From Microvirga guangxiensis (GTDB lineage Bacteria; Pseudomonadota; Alphaproteobacteria; Rhizobiales; Beijerinckiaceae): DNA of 52,001 bases. A program made the translations under genes and the position numbers. This document shows positions 9,299-19,362 of this stretch, piece by piece (the stretch's first letter is position 1; every line of letters begins with the position of its first letter). Under the pieces are notes generated by a model. That model made no database searches, was not told the DNA's origin, and saw only the letters and a list, made by a program, of their open reading frames with translations. The stretch covers positions 530,231 through 582,231 of the forward strand of contig NZ_FMVJ01000002.1 of assembly GCF_900102135.1 (NCBI RefSeq), given 5' to 3'.

Positions 9299-9552
9299 TG
9301 AAACTGCCCCGGGACGACCCGTCCGTTTTCCATATGCGTGGGCACGAAAGCACCGGTATTCCGCTCGGTCGTCAAGCCCGTGACGAGAAACGAGGCAATG
9401 ACCATGACGAGCCCTGCAAGGGCAAGCCAGAACGATTGATCGCTCCAGGAGGACCAGACCAATGCATTGCGGCGACGGATGACGAGATAGGAAGCAAAGA
9501 GAACGAAAGGCAGGAGAAACAGCACCAATCCCTGCAAGAACGCGCGTGTCAT
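9295..9552 (-). CDS. DUF6111 family small membrane protein
   Basis: An 85-aa protein with two hydrophobic helices (about residues 5-26 and 40-61) and a C-terminal tail rich in polar residues, containing TGAFVPTHMENGRVVPG. This matches what I recall of DUF6111, a family of Hyphomicrobiales inner-membrane proteins of unknown role found next to NUDIX and CCA genes. The start overlaps the NUDIX stop as ATGA, and its own stop overlaps the CCA start as GTGA. Confidence 0.8.
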   Translation of the reverse strand: MTRAFLQGLVLFLLPFVLFASYLVIRRRNALVWSSWSDQSFWLALAGLVMVIASFLVTGLTTERNTGAFVPTHMENGRVVPGQFQ

Positions 9553-10187
9553 GGTGAGTAAAGCCTTTCATACAGATTGCGGATGATGCCCGCCGTTACG
9601 CCCCAGATATAGCGCCCTTCATAGGGCATTGCATAATAACGCCTGAGTGTTCCCTTCCATTCGCGGGAATGAAGCTCGTGGCGATCCGGATTCATGAGGA
9701 ATGTCAGCGGCACCTCGAACGCGTCGGCCACTTCGTTCGGGTTGATGCTGAGCGTGTAGGACGGAGAAACCTGCGCCACCACGGGAATGACGAGATAATT
9801 GGTGGTCGAGAGATAGGCATCGAGATAGCCGATGAGTTCGATGTAACGGCTATCGAGGCCGATTTCCTCCTGAGCTTCGCGGCAGGCCGCCGCCAGAATC
9901 GAATCGTCGGTCGGATCGACCCGCCCGCCGGGGAAGGCGATCTGCCCCGAGTGCTGGCGCAGATGAGCGGAGCGCTCCGTCAGCAGCAGGGCAGGCTCCT
10001 CCCGCATCACGACGGGCACCAGCACGGCGGCGGGCTTGGGCTGGAGAGGATAAACGAGAGGCACATTGTCGAGGCTGTGGTCTCCCCGCGGATCGGCGAG
10101 CGCATCCTCCAGATGCGGGGGCTCGTGGCGCAGGCGCTGCGCGGCAAGGGCGAGGAAATCCGGGGCATCCAGGGGTGCGGCCCTCAT
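9549..10187 (-). CDS. NUDIX hydrolase (CoA pyrophosphatase-like)
   Basis: A 212-aa NUDIX protein. The Nudix box is complete, GGRVDPTDDSILAAACREA followed by QEEIGL (about residues 88-112), and is preceded by HSGQIAFPGG, the extended motif typical of the CoA/acyl-CoA pyrophosphatase (NudL/YeaB) branch. The C-terminal YIWGVTAGI element also fits that group. It would hydrolyse a nucleoside diphosphate linked to another moiety, most likely CoA. I start it at ATG 10187, which overlaps the DUF1285 stop as ATGA; the frame stays open upstream but the extra sequence is only the other-frame reading of DUF1285. Confidence 0.9.
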   Translation of the reverse strand: MRAAPLDAPDFLALAAQRLRHEPPHLEDALADPRGDHSLDNVPLVYPLQPKPAAVLVPVVMREEPALLLTERSAHLRQHSGQIAFPGGRVDPTDDSILAAACREAQEEIGLDSRYIELIGYLDAYLSTTNYLVIPVVAQVSPSYTLSINPNEVADAFEVPLTFLMNPDRHELHSREWKGTLRRYYAMPYEGRYIWGVTAGIIRNLYERLYSP

Positions 10188-10786
10188 GGAACCTCCCCCA
10201 GATCCGAGGCTGCGACGATGGGAAAGAAGGCCCGTTCCACCGCGATCCCGAACATCCTTTGGCCCTCGACCTCCCGCTCCTCGGCAAGGGCCATCAGGTC
10301 CAGGGCGAGCGCGCGGGTGACGAGCGCCCACAAGTCGCCGCGCACCTTCACATAAGGCTTCACGCCCCCGTGCTGGTCCTGCTCGAAGCGCAGGGGATGA
10401 TCCGGCCCCACCTGCACGAGATCGTCCACATTGGTGCGGAAGGCGATCTGGCGCGCCTCTCCCTCCCCTTCCAGAGCCATCTCGACGGCAAGGAAGGGGG
10501 CATCCTCGACGATGATTCCCACCCGCTCCACCGGCGTGACCAGCACGTAGCGCTCGGGATCCCTGCGAAGAACTGTGGAGAACAATTTTACGAGAGCGGG
10601 CCGGTTGATGGGCGAACCCATGTAATGCCACGAGCCGTCAGCCGCGATGCGCATGTCGATCTCGCCGCAATAGGGCGGGTTCCAGCGCTCGACCGGAGGC
10701 GGCCCCTTGCGTTTGGCGTCGGAGCCGAGCGCCTCCGTGAGGCGGGACAGGGCGCTGCCGGGAATGGAGGTGTTGGAATCCGTCAT
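10184..10786 (-). CDS. DUF1285 family protein
   Basis: A 200-aa soluble protein with the DUF1285 hallmarks PPVERWNPPYCGEIDMRI (about residues 29-46) and DGSWHYMGSPI (about 50-60), then VLVTPVE and KPYVKVRGDLWALV. Structures known for the family are small beta-rich folds without an assigned activity. First gene of the minus-strand operon and divergent from the MoxR operon, with a 201-bp space between them. The same neighbours recur in many Hyphomicrobiales, which suggests a functional link between the MoxR cluster and this operon (recalled knowledge). Confidence 0.88.
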   Translation of the reverse strand: MTDSNTSIPGSALSRLTEALGSDAKRKGPPPVERWNPPYCGEIDMRIAADGSWHYMGSPINRPALVKLFSTVLRRDPERYVLVTPVERVGIIVEDAPFLAVEMALEGEGEARQIAFRTNVDDLVQVGPDHPLRFEQDQHGGVKPYVKVRGDLWALVTRALALDLMALAEEREVEGQRMFGIAVERAFFPIVAASDLGEVP

Positions 10787-10987
10787 GACACAAGCGTGAA
10801 CAATTAATATGGCTTTGGGGATCGACGTGGGGCGGCTATCGGCTACTTCCTAAGCATAGAGTCCTCAGCAGCAACGTCCAATCCTTCGAGCCCCCCCTCT
10901 GCGGCGCATCGACCCTTGCCACTCGATAGGCATCGAAGGCAGACTAAGTGTTTGGGGGCGTATGCAAGGAAGAGGGAGAGTGACCTC

Positions 10988-12004
<1,017 letters not shown>

Positions 12005-12014
12005 GGCCCGCGTC

Positions 12015-12941
12015 ATGACCCGCGTCCGGGTCCTTCCCGAGAGCGCCCGTTCGCCGGGACGCCAGGAAACCGAGAGCGCCCTCTCGCTCGCTCACCGCAT
12101 GCCACGCCTCGTGCTCGAGGCGAGGCGCGTGGCGGCGAACCTCGCCCACGGCATCCATGGCCGCAGGCGCTCGGGCGTGGGCGAGAGCTTTTGGCAGTTC
12201 CGCCCCTTCGTGGCGGGCGAGGCGGCGCAGCGCATCGACTGGCGCCGCTCCGGCCGCGACGACCGGCTCTATGTGCGCGAACGGGAATGGGAGACCGCGC
12301 AGACCCTGTGGGTGTGGATCGACCGCTCCGCCTCTATGGCCTACTCGTCGGAACTCGCGCAGGCTCCCAAGATCGAACGCGCCGTCGTGCTTGGTCTCGC
12401 GATGGCGAGCAGCTTCGTGGAGGCCGGGGAGCGGGTCGGCATGCTGGGCCTCATGGCTCCGCGCGCCACGCGGCGCATCGCCGAGACCATGGCCCAGACA
12501 TTGGTGACGGACCGCACTTCCCTCGAAGAGGATCTTCCCCCCGGCGCGCCCATCGCCCCTCAGCATGAGGCCATCCTGATCGGCGACTTTCTCACCCCCG
12601 TGCGCGACATCGCCGCCACCGTGGAAGGCATTTCCGCCCGCGGGGCGCGCGGCCATCTCGTCATGATCGTCGACCCTGTCGAGGAGATCTTCCCGTTTCA
12701 GGGCCAGGCCGTTCTTCACGATCTGGAGGACGGAATCTCTCTGCGCATCGGCGATGCGGAATCTTGGGGACGCGCCTATCGCGAGCGCATCGAGATGCAT
12801 CGCGCCGAATTGCAGGAGCTGACGCGCCGCCGCGGCTGGACCTTCACGATCCACCGCACCGACCGACCCGCGAGCGAAGCGGCGCTTCGTCTCCTCACCC
12901 TGGTCGCCGCCGCGCGCGGCGCGAGTGTGGGAGGGCGCTGA
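12015..12941 (+). CDS. DUF58 domain protein
   Basis: A 308-aa protein with the DUF58 core: RRSGVGESFWQFRPF (about residues 55-69), DWRRSGRDDRLYVRE (about 79-93), and WVWIDRSASM (about 102-111), a MIDAS-like DxSxS motif of the von Willebrand A type. DUF58 proteins are the usual partners of MoxR ATPases. It begins 10 nt after the MoxR stop and its stop codon is 2 nt before the next start, so the genes are one transcript. Cytoplasmic or membrane-associated; no clear membrane span. Confidence 0.9.
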   Translation: MTRVRVLPESARSPGRQETESALSLAHRMPRLVLEARRVAANLAHGIHGRRRSGVGESFWQFRPFVAGEAAQRIDWRRSGRDDRLYVREREWETAQTLWVWIDRSASMAYSSELAQAPKIERAVVLGLAMASSFVEAGERVGMLGLMAPRATRRIAETMAQTLVTDRTSLEEDLPPGAPIAPQHEAILIGDFLTPVRDIAATVEGISARGARGHLVMIVDPVEEIFPFQGQAVLHDLEDGISLRIGDAESWGRAYRERIEMHRAELQELTRRRGWTFTIHRTDRPASEAALRLLTLVAAARGASVGGR

Positions 12942-12943
12942 TC

Positions 12944-15748
12944 ATGCTGGGCCTTCCCCTCACCTTCGCAGTTCCGCTGGTTCTCACGGCGCTCGCGGCG
13001 CTGCCGGCGATCTGGCTGCTCCTGCGCATCACGCCGCCGCAGCCGAAGCGCGTCGATTTTCCGCCGCTCAAGATTCTCGCCGACCTTCGCCCCGAGCAGG
13101 AAACGCCCGCCCGCACGCCCTGGTGGCTTCTGCTGATGCGGCTGCTGCTCGCGGCCTTTCTCATTCTCGCAGCGTCGGGCCCGATCTGGAATCCCCTGGC
13201 CGAGGACAACAGCCGCACGCCCCTGCTGCTCGTCGTGGATAACGGCCTGGCCGCCGCTCACGATTGGCGCGACCGACTGAATCTGGCCTCCGAGCGCATC
13301 GAGGCGGCGGGCCGCGACGGGCGCACCGTCGCCGTTCTGGGCACGGCGGAAGCGTCCGCCGCACTCGAACTGACCAGCCCGGCCGCCGCGTTGGAGCGCC
13401 TGCGCTCCCTGAAGCCGCAACCGCATCTTCAGGATCGCGGCGCGCATCTCGAATCCATCCGGCGTCTCCTGGACAGCACGCCCGATACGCATATCGTCTG
13501 GATCAGCGACGGGGTGGTCGGCGTTGACGGGCAAGGCTTCATCGACGGCTTGGCGCAGATGACTGACGATCAGCGGGTCACGGTGCTCAAATCCGAACGC
13601 GCCTCCACGCTTGCCTTGGCAGGCATCGAGAATGCGGGCGGCCGCCTGAATGTCCGTGTCGTGCGCGCAGAGCCCAACGGCCGCGATTCAGGAACGCTCC
13701 GTGCGGTCGATCTCAAGAACCTGCCGCTCGCGGACATGCGCTTCAGCTTCGACGGGAATGCGACCGAGACCAGCGTCGCCTTCGATCTTCCCACCGAGAT
13801 CAGAAACTCGATCGCGCGCATCGAAATCCTCGGCGAGAGTTCGGCGGGCGCGGTGAACCTGATCGACGAGCGCGGCAAGCGCAGACGCGTGGGTCTCGTC
13901 TTCGGCGGCACCGCCGATCAGACTCAGCCGCTTCTGTCGCCGCTCTACTACATCGAGCGCGCGCTCTCGCCCTATTCCGAAATCCGCATGGGCCGCGGCG
14001 GCGTGGCCGATGCGGTGAACCAGCTCATCGAGGAGCAGGTTTCCATTCTCGTGCTCGCGGATGTGGGCGGCCTCGACCGCGAGACCCTCGGCAAGGTCAC
14101 GGCCTTCGTCGAGCAGGGCGGATTGCTGCTACGCTTTGCAGGCTCCCGCCTGGCCGCAGGCAATGACGAACTCGTGCCGGTGCGCCTGCGCCGCGGCGGG
14201 AGAAGCCTCGGCGGATCGCTCTCATGGGACACGCCGAAAACCTTCGCGCCCTTCACCCGCGAAAGCCCGTTCTTCGGCCTCGACGTTCCGGAGGAGATCG
14301 GAATCCGTCGCCAGATTCTCGCGGAGCCCGACGGTGACCTGCCGTCGCGCACCTGGGCCTCGCTCGTGGATGGCACACCCATCGTGACGGCGGACAAGCG
14401 TGGTGACGGTCTCGTCGTGCTCTTCCACGTCACCGCAGATGCCACCTGGTCGAACCTTCCCCTCTCCGGCCTCTTCGTCGACATGCTCCGCCGGATCACG
14501 GCTCTTGCGGGCACCACCAGCGACGTGAATGCGGAAGCGCGCGCCGCGGAGATCGAAACCATTGCTCCCCGCCTGACCCTCGACGGCTACGGCGTGTTCA
14601 CGACGCCGCCCGCCAATGCCCGCGCCATCCCGCGCAGCTACGCCGAGCGCGCCACCGGCGAGCACCCGCCGGGCTTCTACGGCCCGGTGGATTCCAGCCT
14701 TGCCCTGAATGCGCTCTTGCCTGGAGACAAGCTCGTGCCTCTCGACGTCGCTCCGCTCAACGCGCGGATTGCTCCGCTGGCAGGCGCTCAAACCATCGAT
14801 CTGCGCATGCCGCTCTTCATGCTCGCCCTCATCCTGCTTCTTGCAGACACGCTCGCCTCTCTCTGGCTGGGAGGCCATCTCTCGAATCTGACGGGACGCC
14901 TGCGCAAGGCAGGCGCTGCCGCCGCCATCCTTCTCGCGTCGATGATGCTCTTCACATCGGGCTTCGACGCGAAGGCGCAGGAGCTGGGCTCCCGGCGGAT
15001 TGACGAGAATGCCAATCCCGCTCTCGTCACGCGCCTCGCCTACGTCATCACAGGCGATGCGGGGGTCGATGAAGCGAGCCGCGCGGGGCTTGCCGGTCTG
15101 ACGCAGATCCTGTCGCAGCGCACGGCCCTCACACCCGGCGATCCCATCGGCATCGATCCGTCGCGAGACGAAGTCGCGTTCTACCCGCTGATCTACTGGC
15201 CCATCGTGGCCACGCGGCCCATCCCGCCGGAATCCGCCATCCGCAAGCTCGACGCCTTCATGAAGGGCGGCGGCACAGTGATCTTCGACACGCGCGATGC
15301 CTTCAACAACCGTCCCGACGGCGCCGTCAGCGCGGAAGGGCAATATCTGCGCCGCATGCTCGCGACCCTCGATATTCCCGAGCTCGAGCCTGTGCCGAAC
15401 GATCACGTTCTGACGAAGACGTTCTATATTCTCGATGCTTTCCCCGGCCGCTACGCCACCGGGCAGACCTGGGTCCAGGCTCTGCCTCCGCAGACGGAAG
15501 GCGAGGAGAACCGCCCTGCCCGCTCCGGTGACAGCGTGTCTCCCATCATCATCACCTCCAACGACCTTGCCGCGGCCTGGGCCGTCGGTCCGCGCGGCGA
15601 ATATCTCTTTCCCGTCGTCGGAAGCGATCCGCGTCAGCGTGAGCTGGCCTATCGCAGCGGCATCAACATCGTGATGTATTCGCTCACCGGAAACTACAAG
15701 GCCGATCAGGTACACGTGCCCGCGCTCCTGGAGCGCCTGGGGCAGTAA
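12944..15748 (+). CDS. BatA-like / DUF4159 membrane protein
   Basis: A 934-aa protein starting at ATG 12944, 2 nt after the DUF58 stop. The N terminus has two membrane helices (about residues 4-25 and 60-80) bracketing the aerotolerance BatA-type segment with RVDFPPLKIL. A large periplasmic region with a von Willebrand A-like fold follows, then two more helices (about 626-645 and 660-680), and a C-terminal DUF4159 domain (about 690-930) with the GGGTVIFDTRDAF stretch. Together with the MoxR, DUF58 and next genes it forms a membrane complex of unknown role; relatives have been tied to envelope stress. An open frame extends 180 nt upstream but only inside the DUF58 gene. Confidence 0.88.
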   Translation: MLGLPLTFAVPLVLTALAALPAIWLLLRITPPQPKRVDFPPLKILADLRPEQETPARTPWWLLLMRLLLAAFLILAASGPIWNPLAEDNSRTPLLLVVDNGLAAAHDWRDRLNLASERIEAAGRDGRTVAVLGTAEASAALELTSPAAALERLRSLKPQPHLQDRGAHLESIRRLLDSTPDTHIVWISDGVVGVDGQGFIDGLAQMTDDQRVTVLKSERASTLALAGIENAGGRLNVRVVRAEPNGRDSGTLRAVDLKNLPLADMRFSFDGNATETSVAFDLPTEIRNSIARIEILGESSAGAVNLIDERGKRRRVGLVFGGTADQTQPLLSPLYYIERALSPYSEIRMGRGGVADAVNQLIEEQVSILVLADVGGLDRETLGKVTAFVEQGGLLLRFAGSRLAAGNDELVPVRLRRGGRSLGGSLSWDTPKTFAPFTRESPFFGLDVPEEIGIRRQILAEPDGDLPSRTWASLVDGTPIVTADKRGDGLVVLFHVTADATWSNLPLSGLFVDMLRRITALAGTTSDVNAEARAAEIETIAPRLTLDGYGVFTTPPANARAIPRSYAERATGEHPPGFYGPVDSSLALNALLPGDKLVPLDVAPLNARIAPLAGAQTIDLRMPLFMLALILLLADTLASLWLGGHLSNLTGRLRKAGAAAAILLASMMLFTSGFDAKAQELGSRRIDENANPALVTRLAYVITGDAGVDEASRAGLAGLTQILSQRTALTPGDPIGIDPSRDEVAFYPLIYWPIVATRPIPPESAIRKLDAFMKGGGTVIFDTRDAFNNRPDGAVSAEGQYLRRMLATLDIPELEPVPNDHVLTKTFYILDAFPGRYATGQTWVQALPPQTEGEENRPARSGDSVSPIIITSNDLAAAWAVGPRGEYLFPVVGSDPRQRELAYRSGINIVMYSLTGNYKADQVHVPALLERLGQ

Positions 15749-15756
15749 GGCGGTTC

Positions 15757-17835
15757 ATGTCAGTTCTTTCGATCAGCTTCTCGCCTCTCATCCCGGTTTA
15801 TGCGCTGTGGATCGTCGGCACCGTCGCAGCGCTTCTCGCATTGCTCGCCATCGTCTCGCGCGGCCCCATCGCGATCCTCCGGGCCGTGGCCCTGGCGCTC
15901 GTGCTCCTCGCGCTCGCCAACCCTTCCCTCGTGCAGGAAGAACGCGAGAAGGTGAAGGACATCGTGGCCGTCGTCACCGACCTCTCCACCTCGCAGACGC
16001 TCGGCGACCGCGCCGCGATGACGGAGCAGGTGCGCAGCGAGCTGGAACGCCGCTTCGGCTCGCTTGCCGATGTGGAACCGCGCTACATCGCGGCGGATGA
16101 CCGCGGAGGCGATGAGGGAACCCGCCTGTTCACGGCTCTCTCCAACGGCCTCGCCGATGTTCCGCCGGATCGTCTGGCGGGCGTGATCTTCATCACCGAC
16201 GGCGTGGTTCACGATATTCCGCCTTCGATCGAAGCGCTCGGTTTCCGTGCGCCTCTTCATGCCTTGATCACGGGCCGACCCGATGAGCGTGACCGGCAGA
16301 TCAAGCTGATCGAAGCTCCCCGCTTCGGCATCGTCGGCAAGGACCAGACCATCCGCGCGCAGGTGATGGAGCGCGGCGGCACGGGCACGGCGCTCGTCAC
16401 GCTCCGCCGCGACGGACAGGTGCTGTCGCGCCAGCAGGTGCGCGCCGATACGCCGTTCTCATTGCAGGTGCGCATCGAGCATGGCGGCACCAACGTGGTC
16501 GAGCTCGAGGTGGAAGGCCTGCCCGATGAGCTGACCCAGGCCAACAACCGCGCCGTCGTCCCCATCGAGGGCATTCGCGAGAAGCTGCGCGTGCTGCTCG
16601 TCTCCGGCGAGCCTCATGCGGGCGAGCGCACGTGGCGCAATCTTCTGAAATCCGATGCGAATGTGGACCTCGTCCACTTCACCATTCTCCGCCCGCCGGA
16701 GAAGCAGGACGGCACGCCGATCAACGAATTGTCGCTGATCGCGTTTCCAACGCGGGAGTTGTTCCAGCAGAAGATCAAGGATTTCGACCTCATCATCTTC
16801 GACCGCTACGCGAACCAGAGCATCCTGCCGTCGAGCTATTTCGAGAACATCGTGCGCTATGTGCGCGAGGGCGGCGCGATCCTCGTGGCGGCCGGCCCCG
16901 AATTCGCAAGCTACGGCAGCCTGGCGCAGACGCGCCTTGCGCCCGTCATTCCCGGCACTCCCAACGGACGCATCATCGAGCAACCCTACAAGGCGAGCAT
17001 CACAGAGACCGGCAACCGCCATCCCGTGACGCGTGACCTTCCCGGCTCCGAGACATCGCCTCCCGCATGGGGCGAGTGGCTGCGCATCATCGGCTCCGAG
17101 GTGCAATCCGGCTCGACGCTCATGTCGGGCGCGAACGAGCTGCCGCTCCTCGTGCTGCGCCGCGAGGAGAAGGGCCGCGTCGCACTGCTTCTGTCCGATC
17201 ACGCATGGCTGTGGGCGCGCGGCTATCAGGATGGCGGCCCGCATCTCGACCTGCTGCGCCGCCTCGCCCATTGGCTGATGAAGGAGCCGGCGCTCGAGGA
17301 AGAAGCCCTGCGCGCCTCCGCCTCCGGCCGCACCATCACCATCGAGCGGCAAACGATGGAGGACACGGCCGCGCCCGTGACCCTCACGACGCCGAGCGGT
17401 GGCGAGAGCAGCATCGCCCTCAATGAGAGCCGCCCGGGTCTCTTCACCGCCGAAGTCGAAGGCAAGGAACTCGGCCTCCACACGGTGCGCTCGGGCGATC
17501 TGATCGCCTTCGTGAGCATCGGCCCGGCCAATCCGCGCGAGCTGACGGACGTGTTCAGCAACACGGAAGCGCTCACCCCCATCGCGGAAGCGACGGGCGG
17601 CTCCGTGCGGCGCGTGGCGATGGCGGGCGATCAAAGCATCACCGTACCGCGCATCCTCGCCGTGCATTCCGGCTCGCGCTTTTCCGGCGGCGACTGGATC
17701 GGCCTCAAGCCCAGCGACAGCGCCATCGTGCGCGGCGTCTCCGTCTTCCCCCTGGCGCTCGGCTTCATCGGCCTCGCCCTGCTGATCGGCGCAACGCTCG
17801 CCGCCTGGCTGACCGAAGGCCGCCGCAGGGCGTGA
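15757..17835 (+). CDS. Membrane protein with glutamine amidotransferase-like domain
   Basis: A 692-aa protein with two N-terminal helices (about residues 9-28 and 33-52), a long periplasmic region, and a C-terminal membrane helix (about 664-686) followed by a basic tail. The middle part resembles a von Willebrand A/amidotransferase-like fold: VVTDLSTSQTL early on, VIFITDGVV (about 145-153), then LIIFDRYANQ and GGAILVAAGPEF. A catalytic cysteine of a true glutamine amidotransferase is not evident, so it is probably not an enzyme. It starts 8 nt after the DUF4159 stop and closes the MoxR operon. Confidence 0.85.
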   Translation: MSVLSISFSPLIPVYALWIVGTVAALLALLAIVSRGPIAILRAVALALVLLALANPSLVQEEREKVKDIVAVVTDLSTSQTLGDRAAMTEQVRSELERRFGSLADVEPRYIAADDRGGDEGTRLFTALSNGLADVPPDRLAGVIFITDGVVHDIPPSIEALGFRAPLHALITGRPDERDRQIKLIEAPRFGIVGKDQTIRAQVMERGGTGTALVTLRRDGQVLSRQQVRADTPFSLQVRIEHGGTNVVELEVEGLPDELTQANNRAVVPIEGIREKLRVLLVSGEPHAGERTWRNLLKSDANVDLVHFTILRPPEKQDGTPINELSLIAFPTRELFQQKIKDFDLIIFDRYANQSILPSSYFENIVRYVREGGAILVAAGPEFASYGSLAQTRLAPVIPGTPNGRIIEQPYKASITETGNRHPVTRDLPGSETSPPAWGEWLRIIGSEVQSGSTLMSGANELPLLVLRREEKGRVALLLSDHAWLWARGYQDGGPHLDLLRRLAHWLMKEPALEEEALRASASGRTITIERQTMEDTAAPVTLTTPSGGESSIALNESRPGLFTAEVEGKELGLHTVRSGDLIAFVSIGPANPRELTDVFSNTEALTPIAEATGGSVRRVAMAGDQSITVPRILAVHSGSRFSGGDWIGLKPSDSAIVRGVSVFPLALGFIGLALLIGATLAAWLTEGRRRA

Positions 17836-17906
17836 AACTGCTGCAACATCCACAGCGTCCTCCGGGATGCGGCGTGACGGAGAACCGAAATCGTCAGCCG
17901 AGACGA

Positions 17907-18190
17907 GCGCATGTTCCTTCCCCCTTGCGGGGAGGGGTAGGGGTGGGGGTGGGGGTCGTAAAGTCGGAGCGCTGCATCTGCTCCAGTGAACACGACAGCC
18001 CTACAGCAGATCCCCTCTCCCGGGTGGGAGAGGGGCAGGGGTGAGGGAGTGCCCTCGCCGGACAAGGCTCAGTTCTAACCGCTCGGGAGAATTGGAACTG
18101 CGCTTCACTGGTTTGAGGTCTCACCCGGTCGCTCGACCCCCACCCCTGCCCCTCCCCGCAAGGGGGAGGGAACACGCGCCTCATCCAAGC
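17907..18190 (+). repeat. Composite palindromic intergenic element, copy B
   Basis: This copy has the same left module (TTGCGGGGAGGGGTAGGGG, then GAGCGCTGC and CCAGTGAACACGACAGCCC) and the same right module (CACCCGGTC, then CCCCTCCCCGCAAGGGGGA) as copy A at 7708-7990. The centre instead holds the palindrome CCCCTCTCCCGGGTGGGAGA. An extra GGGGGT unit is present in the left arm. No coding signal. Confidence 0.75.
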
Positions 18191-18222
18191 ACGGCAGCGG
18201 ATGATATGTTCTTACTTTGTTC

Positions 18223-18251
18223 TTGACAATGATCCTAACCTGGGCTATAGC
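18223..18251 (+). promoter_or_regulatory. Strong sigma-70-type promoter
   Basis: TTGACA (18223-18228), a 17-nt spacer, then TATAGC (18246-18251): a near-consensus housekeeping promoter. No gene begins for more than 400 nt, but a block of stable hairpins follows at once. Confidence 0.65.
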
Positions 18252-18257
18252 TATGGG

Positions 18258-18460
18258 CATCCGGCTCCAGGAGGGGCGCGCTCGCGAGGCGTCGTGAATG
18301 ATGGGAGCCGGAACGGTCCTGTGCAGGTGCTGACGCAGCGTCTGTGACGGGAGGCCCATCGCTGCAAGATGCGGTGTACGCCTAAACAAACCGTGCGCGA
18401 GGAGCCGTCGGGTTCTTCACACACTAGACACACGAGCCGGACGCCTCCTCGCGCCCTCCC
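18258..18460 (+). ncRNA. Candidate structured RNA, family not recognised
   Basis: Starting about 7 nt after a near-consensus promoter, three nested or serial stems can be drawn: CCGGCTCC (18261-18268) with GGAGCCGG (18304-18311); GCAGCG (18335-18340) with CGCTGC (18360-18365); and a 15-bp stem with one mismatch, 18395-18409 with 18440-18454 (GCGCGAGGAG pairing with CTCCTCGCGC). No long reading frame and no clear T-tract terminator is seen. It is not an evident 6S, SRP, RNase P, tmRNA or tRNA. It may be a free RNA or the leader of the HAD-phosphatase transcript that begins at 18684. Confidence 0.4.
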
Positions 18461-18683
18461 TCGACCACCAAACCCTCGGAGCCACACGCTCGCGAGGCCA
18501 TTCCCGCATGCTCTTTGACAGCCATCGATGACGTTTCAGCAGAAGCTGCATCAGCCCTGCACAAGGAACAACAAGGGGGCTCGTTGAATCGCTACCAGTC
18601 CCATCGAGAGCGTGACATAAAGTTTCGTTGCCGATGGACATCCCGCAACAACGCTGGAAACGGGGACGAAAGGAACGTTGATC

Positions 18684-19319
18684 ATGCAGGGGCAAATCTT
18701 CCTGTTCGACATGGATGGCACCTTGATCGACTCCAATGGCGTGATCGAGGAGATCTGGCATCGTTGGGCCGAGAGGCATGGCATCGACGGACATGCCGTT
18801 CTCGCCAAGGCTCACGGACGGCAAGCCGCCGAGACGGTTCGGCTCTTCGCGCCGGAGGGCGTCGATCAGGAGGCCGAGACTGCCTGGGTCAACCAGCAAG
18901 CTGCCAAGGAGACAAAGGGGATCAAGGCCATTCCGGGCGCCGATGCCTTCCTCGCCCAGCTCAAGCCGGATGAATGGGCCATCGTCACGTCGGCGAAGCG
19001 TTTCATCGCGGAGCGGTGGCTCGCAGCGGCGGGCCTGCCTCAGCCGAAAACACTCGTCGCTGCCGAAGATGTGTCGCGCAGCAAGCCCGATCCTGAAGGG
19101 TACCGCCTCGCGGCGGAGCGCCTTGGACACCCTGCAACGGACGCCATCGTCTTCGAGGATGCTCAGGCAGGAATGGAAGCCGGACGCCAAGCCGGGGCAA
19201 AGATCGTGGGTGTCGGCTCCTCAAGCCACTTGACCGGGTTCGCCGATACCTGGATTTCAAGTTACAGGCAGGTTGAACTGATAAGAGATTCTTCAGGCGG
19301 CTTGAGGCTGCAATTCTGA
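18684..19319 (+). CDS. HAD hydrolase, probable glycerol-3-phosphate phosphatase
   Basis: A 211-aa HAD-superfamily phosphatase with motif I DMDGTLIDS (residues 9-17), motif II VTSAKR, motif III around KPDPEGY and motif IV FEDAQAGM. The segments HGRQAAETVRLFAP and AEDVSRSKPDPEGY line up with yeast glycerol-3-phosphatase (Gpp1), and the gene lies just upstream of a carrier, glpD and glpK. I therefore infer a glycerol-3-phosphate or related sugar-phosphate phosphatase, but HAD substrate calls from sequence are weak. ATG 18684 is 8 nt after AAAGGA; a TTG two codons earlier is unlikely. Its upstream region holds the structured RNA candidate. Confidence 0.82.
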   Translation: MQGQIFLFDMDGTLIDSNGVIEEIWHRWAERHGIDGHAVLAKAHGRQAAETVRLFAPEGVDQEAETAWVNQQAAKETKGIKAIPGADAFLAQLKPDEWAIVTSAKRFIAERWLAAAGLPQPKTLVAAEDVSRSKPDPEGYRLAAERLGHPATDAIVFEDAQAGMEAGRQAGAKIVGVGSSSHLTGFADTWISSYRQVELIRDSSGGLRLQF

Positions 19320-19362
19320 TCATGTCGCCAGTCGAGAAGCACCACGGCTGAAAGTCCGCTCG

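Noticed and set aside
18251..18297. 14-codon leader peptide right after the TTGACA/TATAGC promoter
   Set aside because: The ATG at 18253 would lie at or before the transcript start and has no ribosome binding site.
18105..18487. Short minus-strand frames over the structured region
   Set aside because: No start signal or recognisable protein; they cover palindromic repeats and stable stems, which fit RNA or repeat better.
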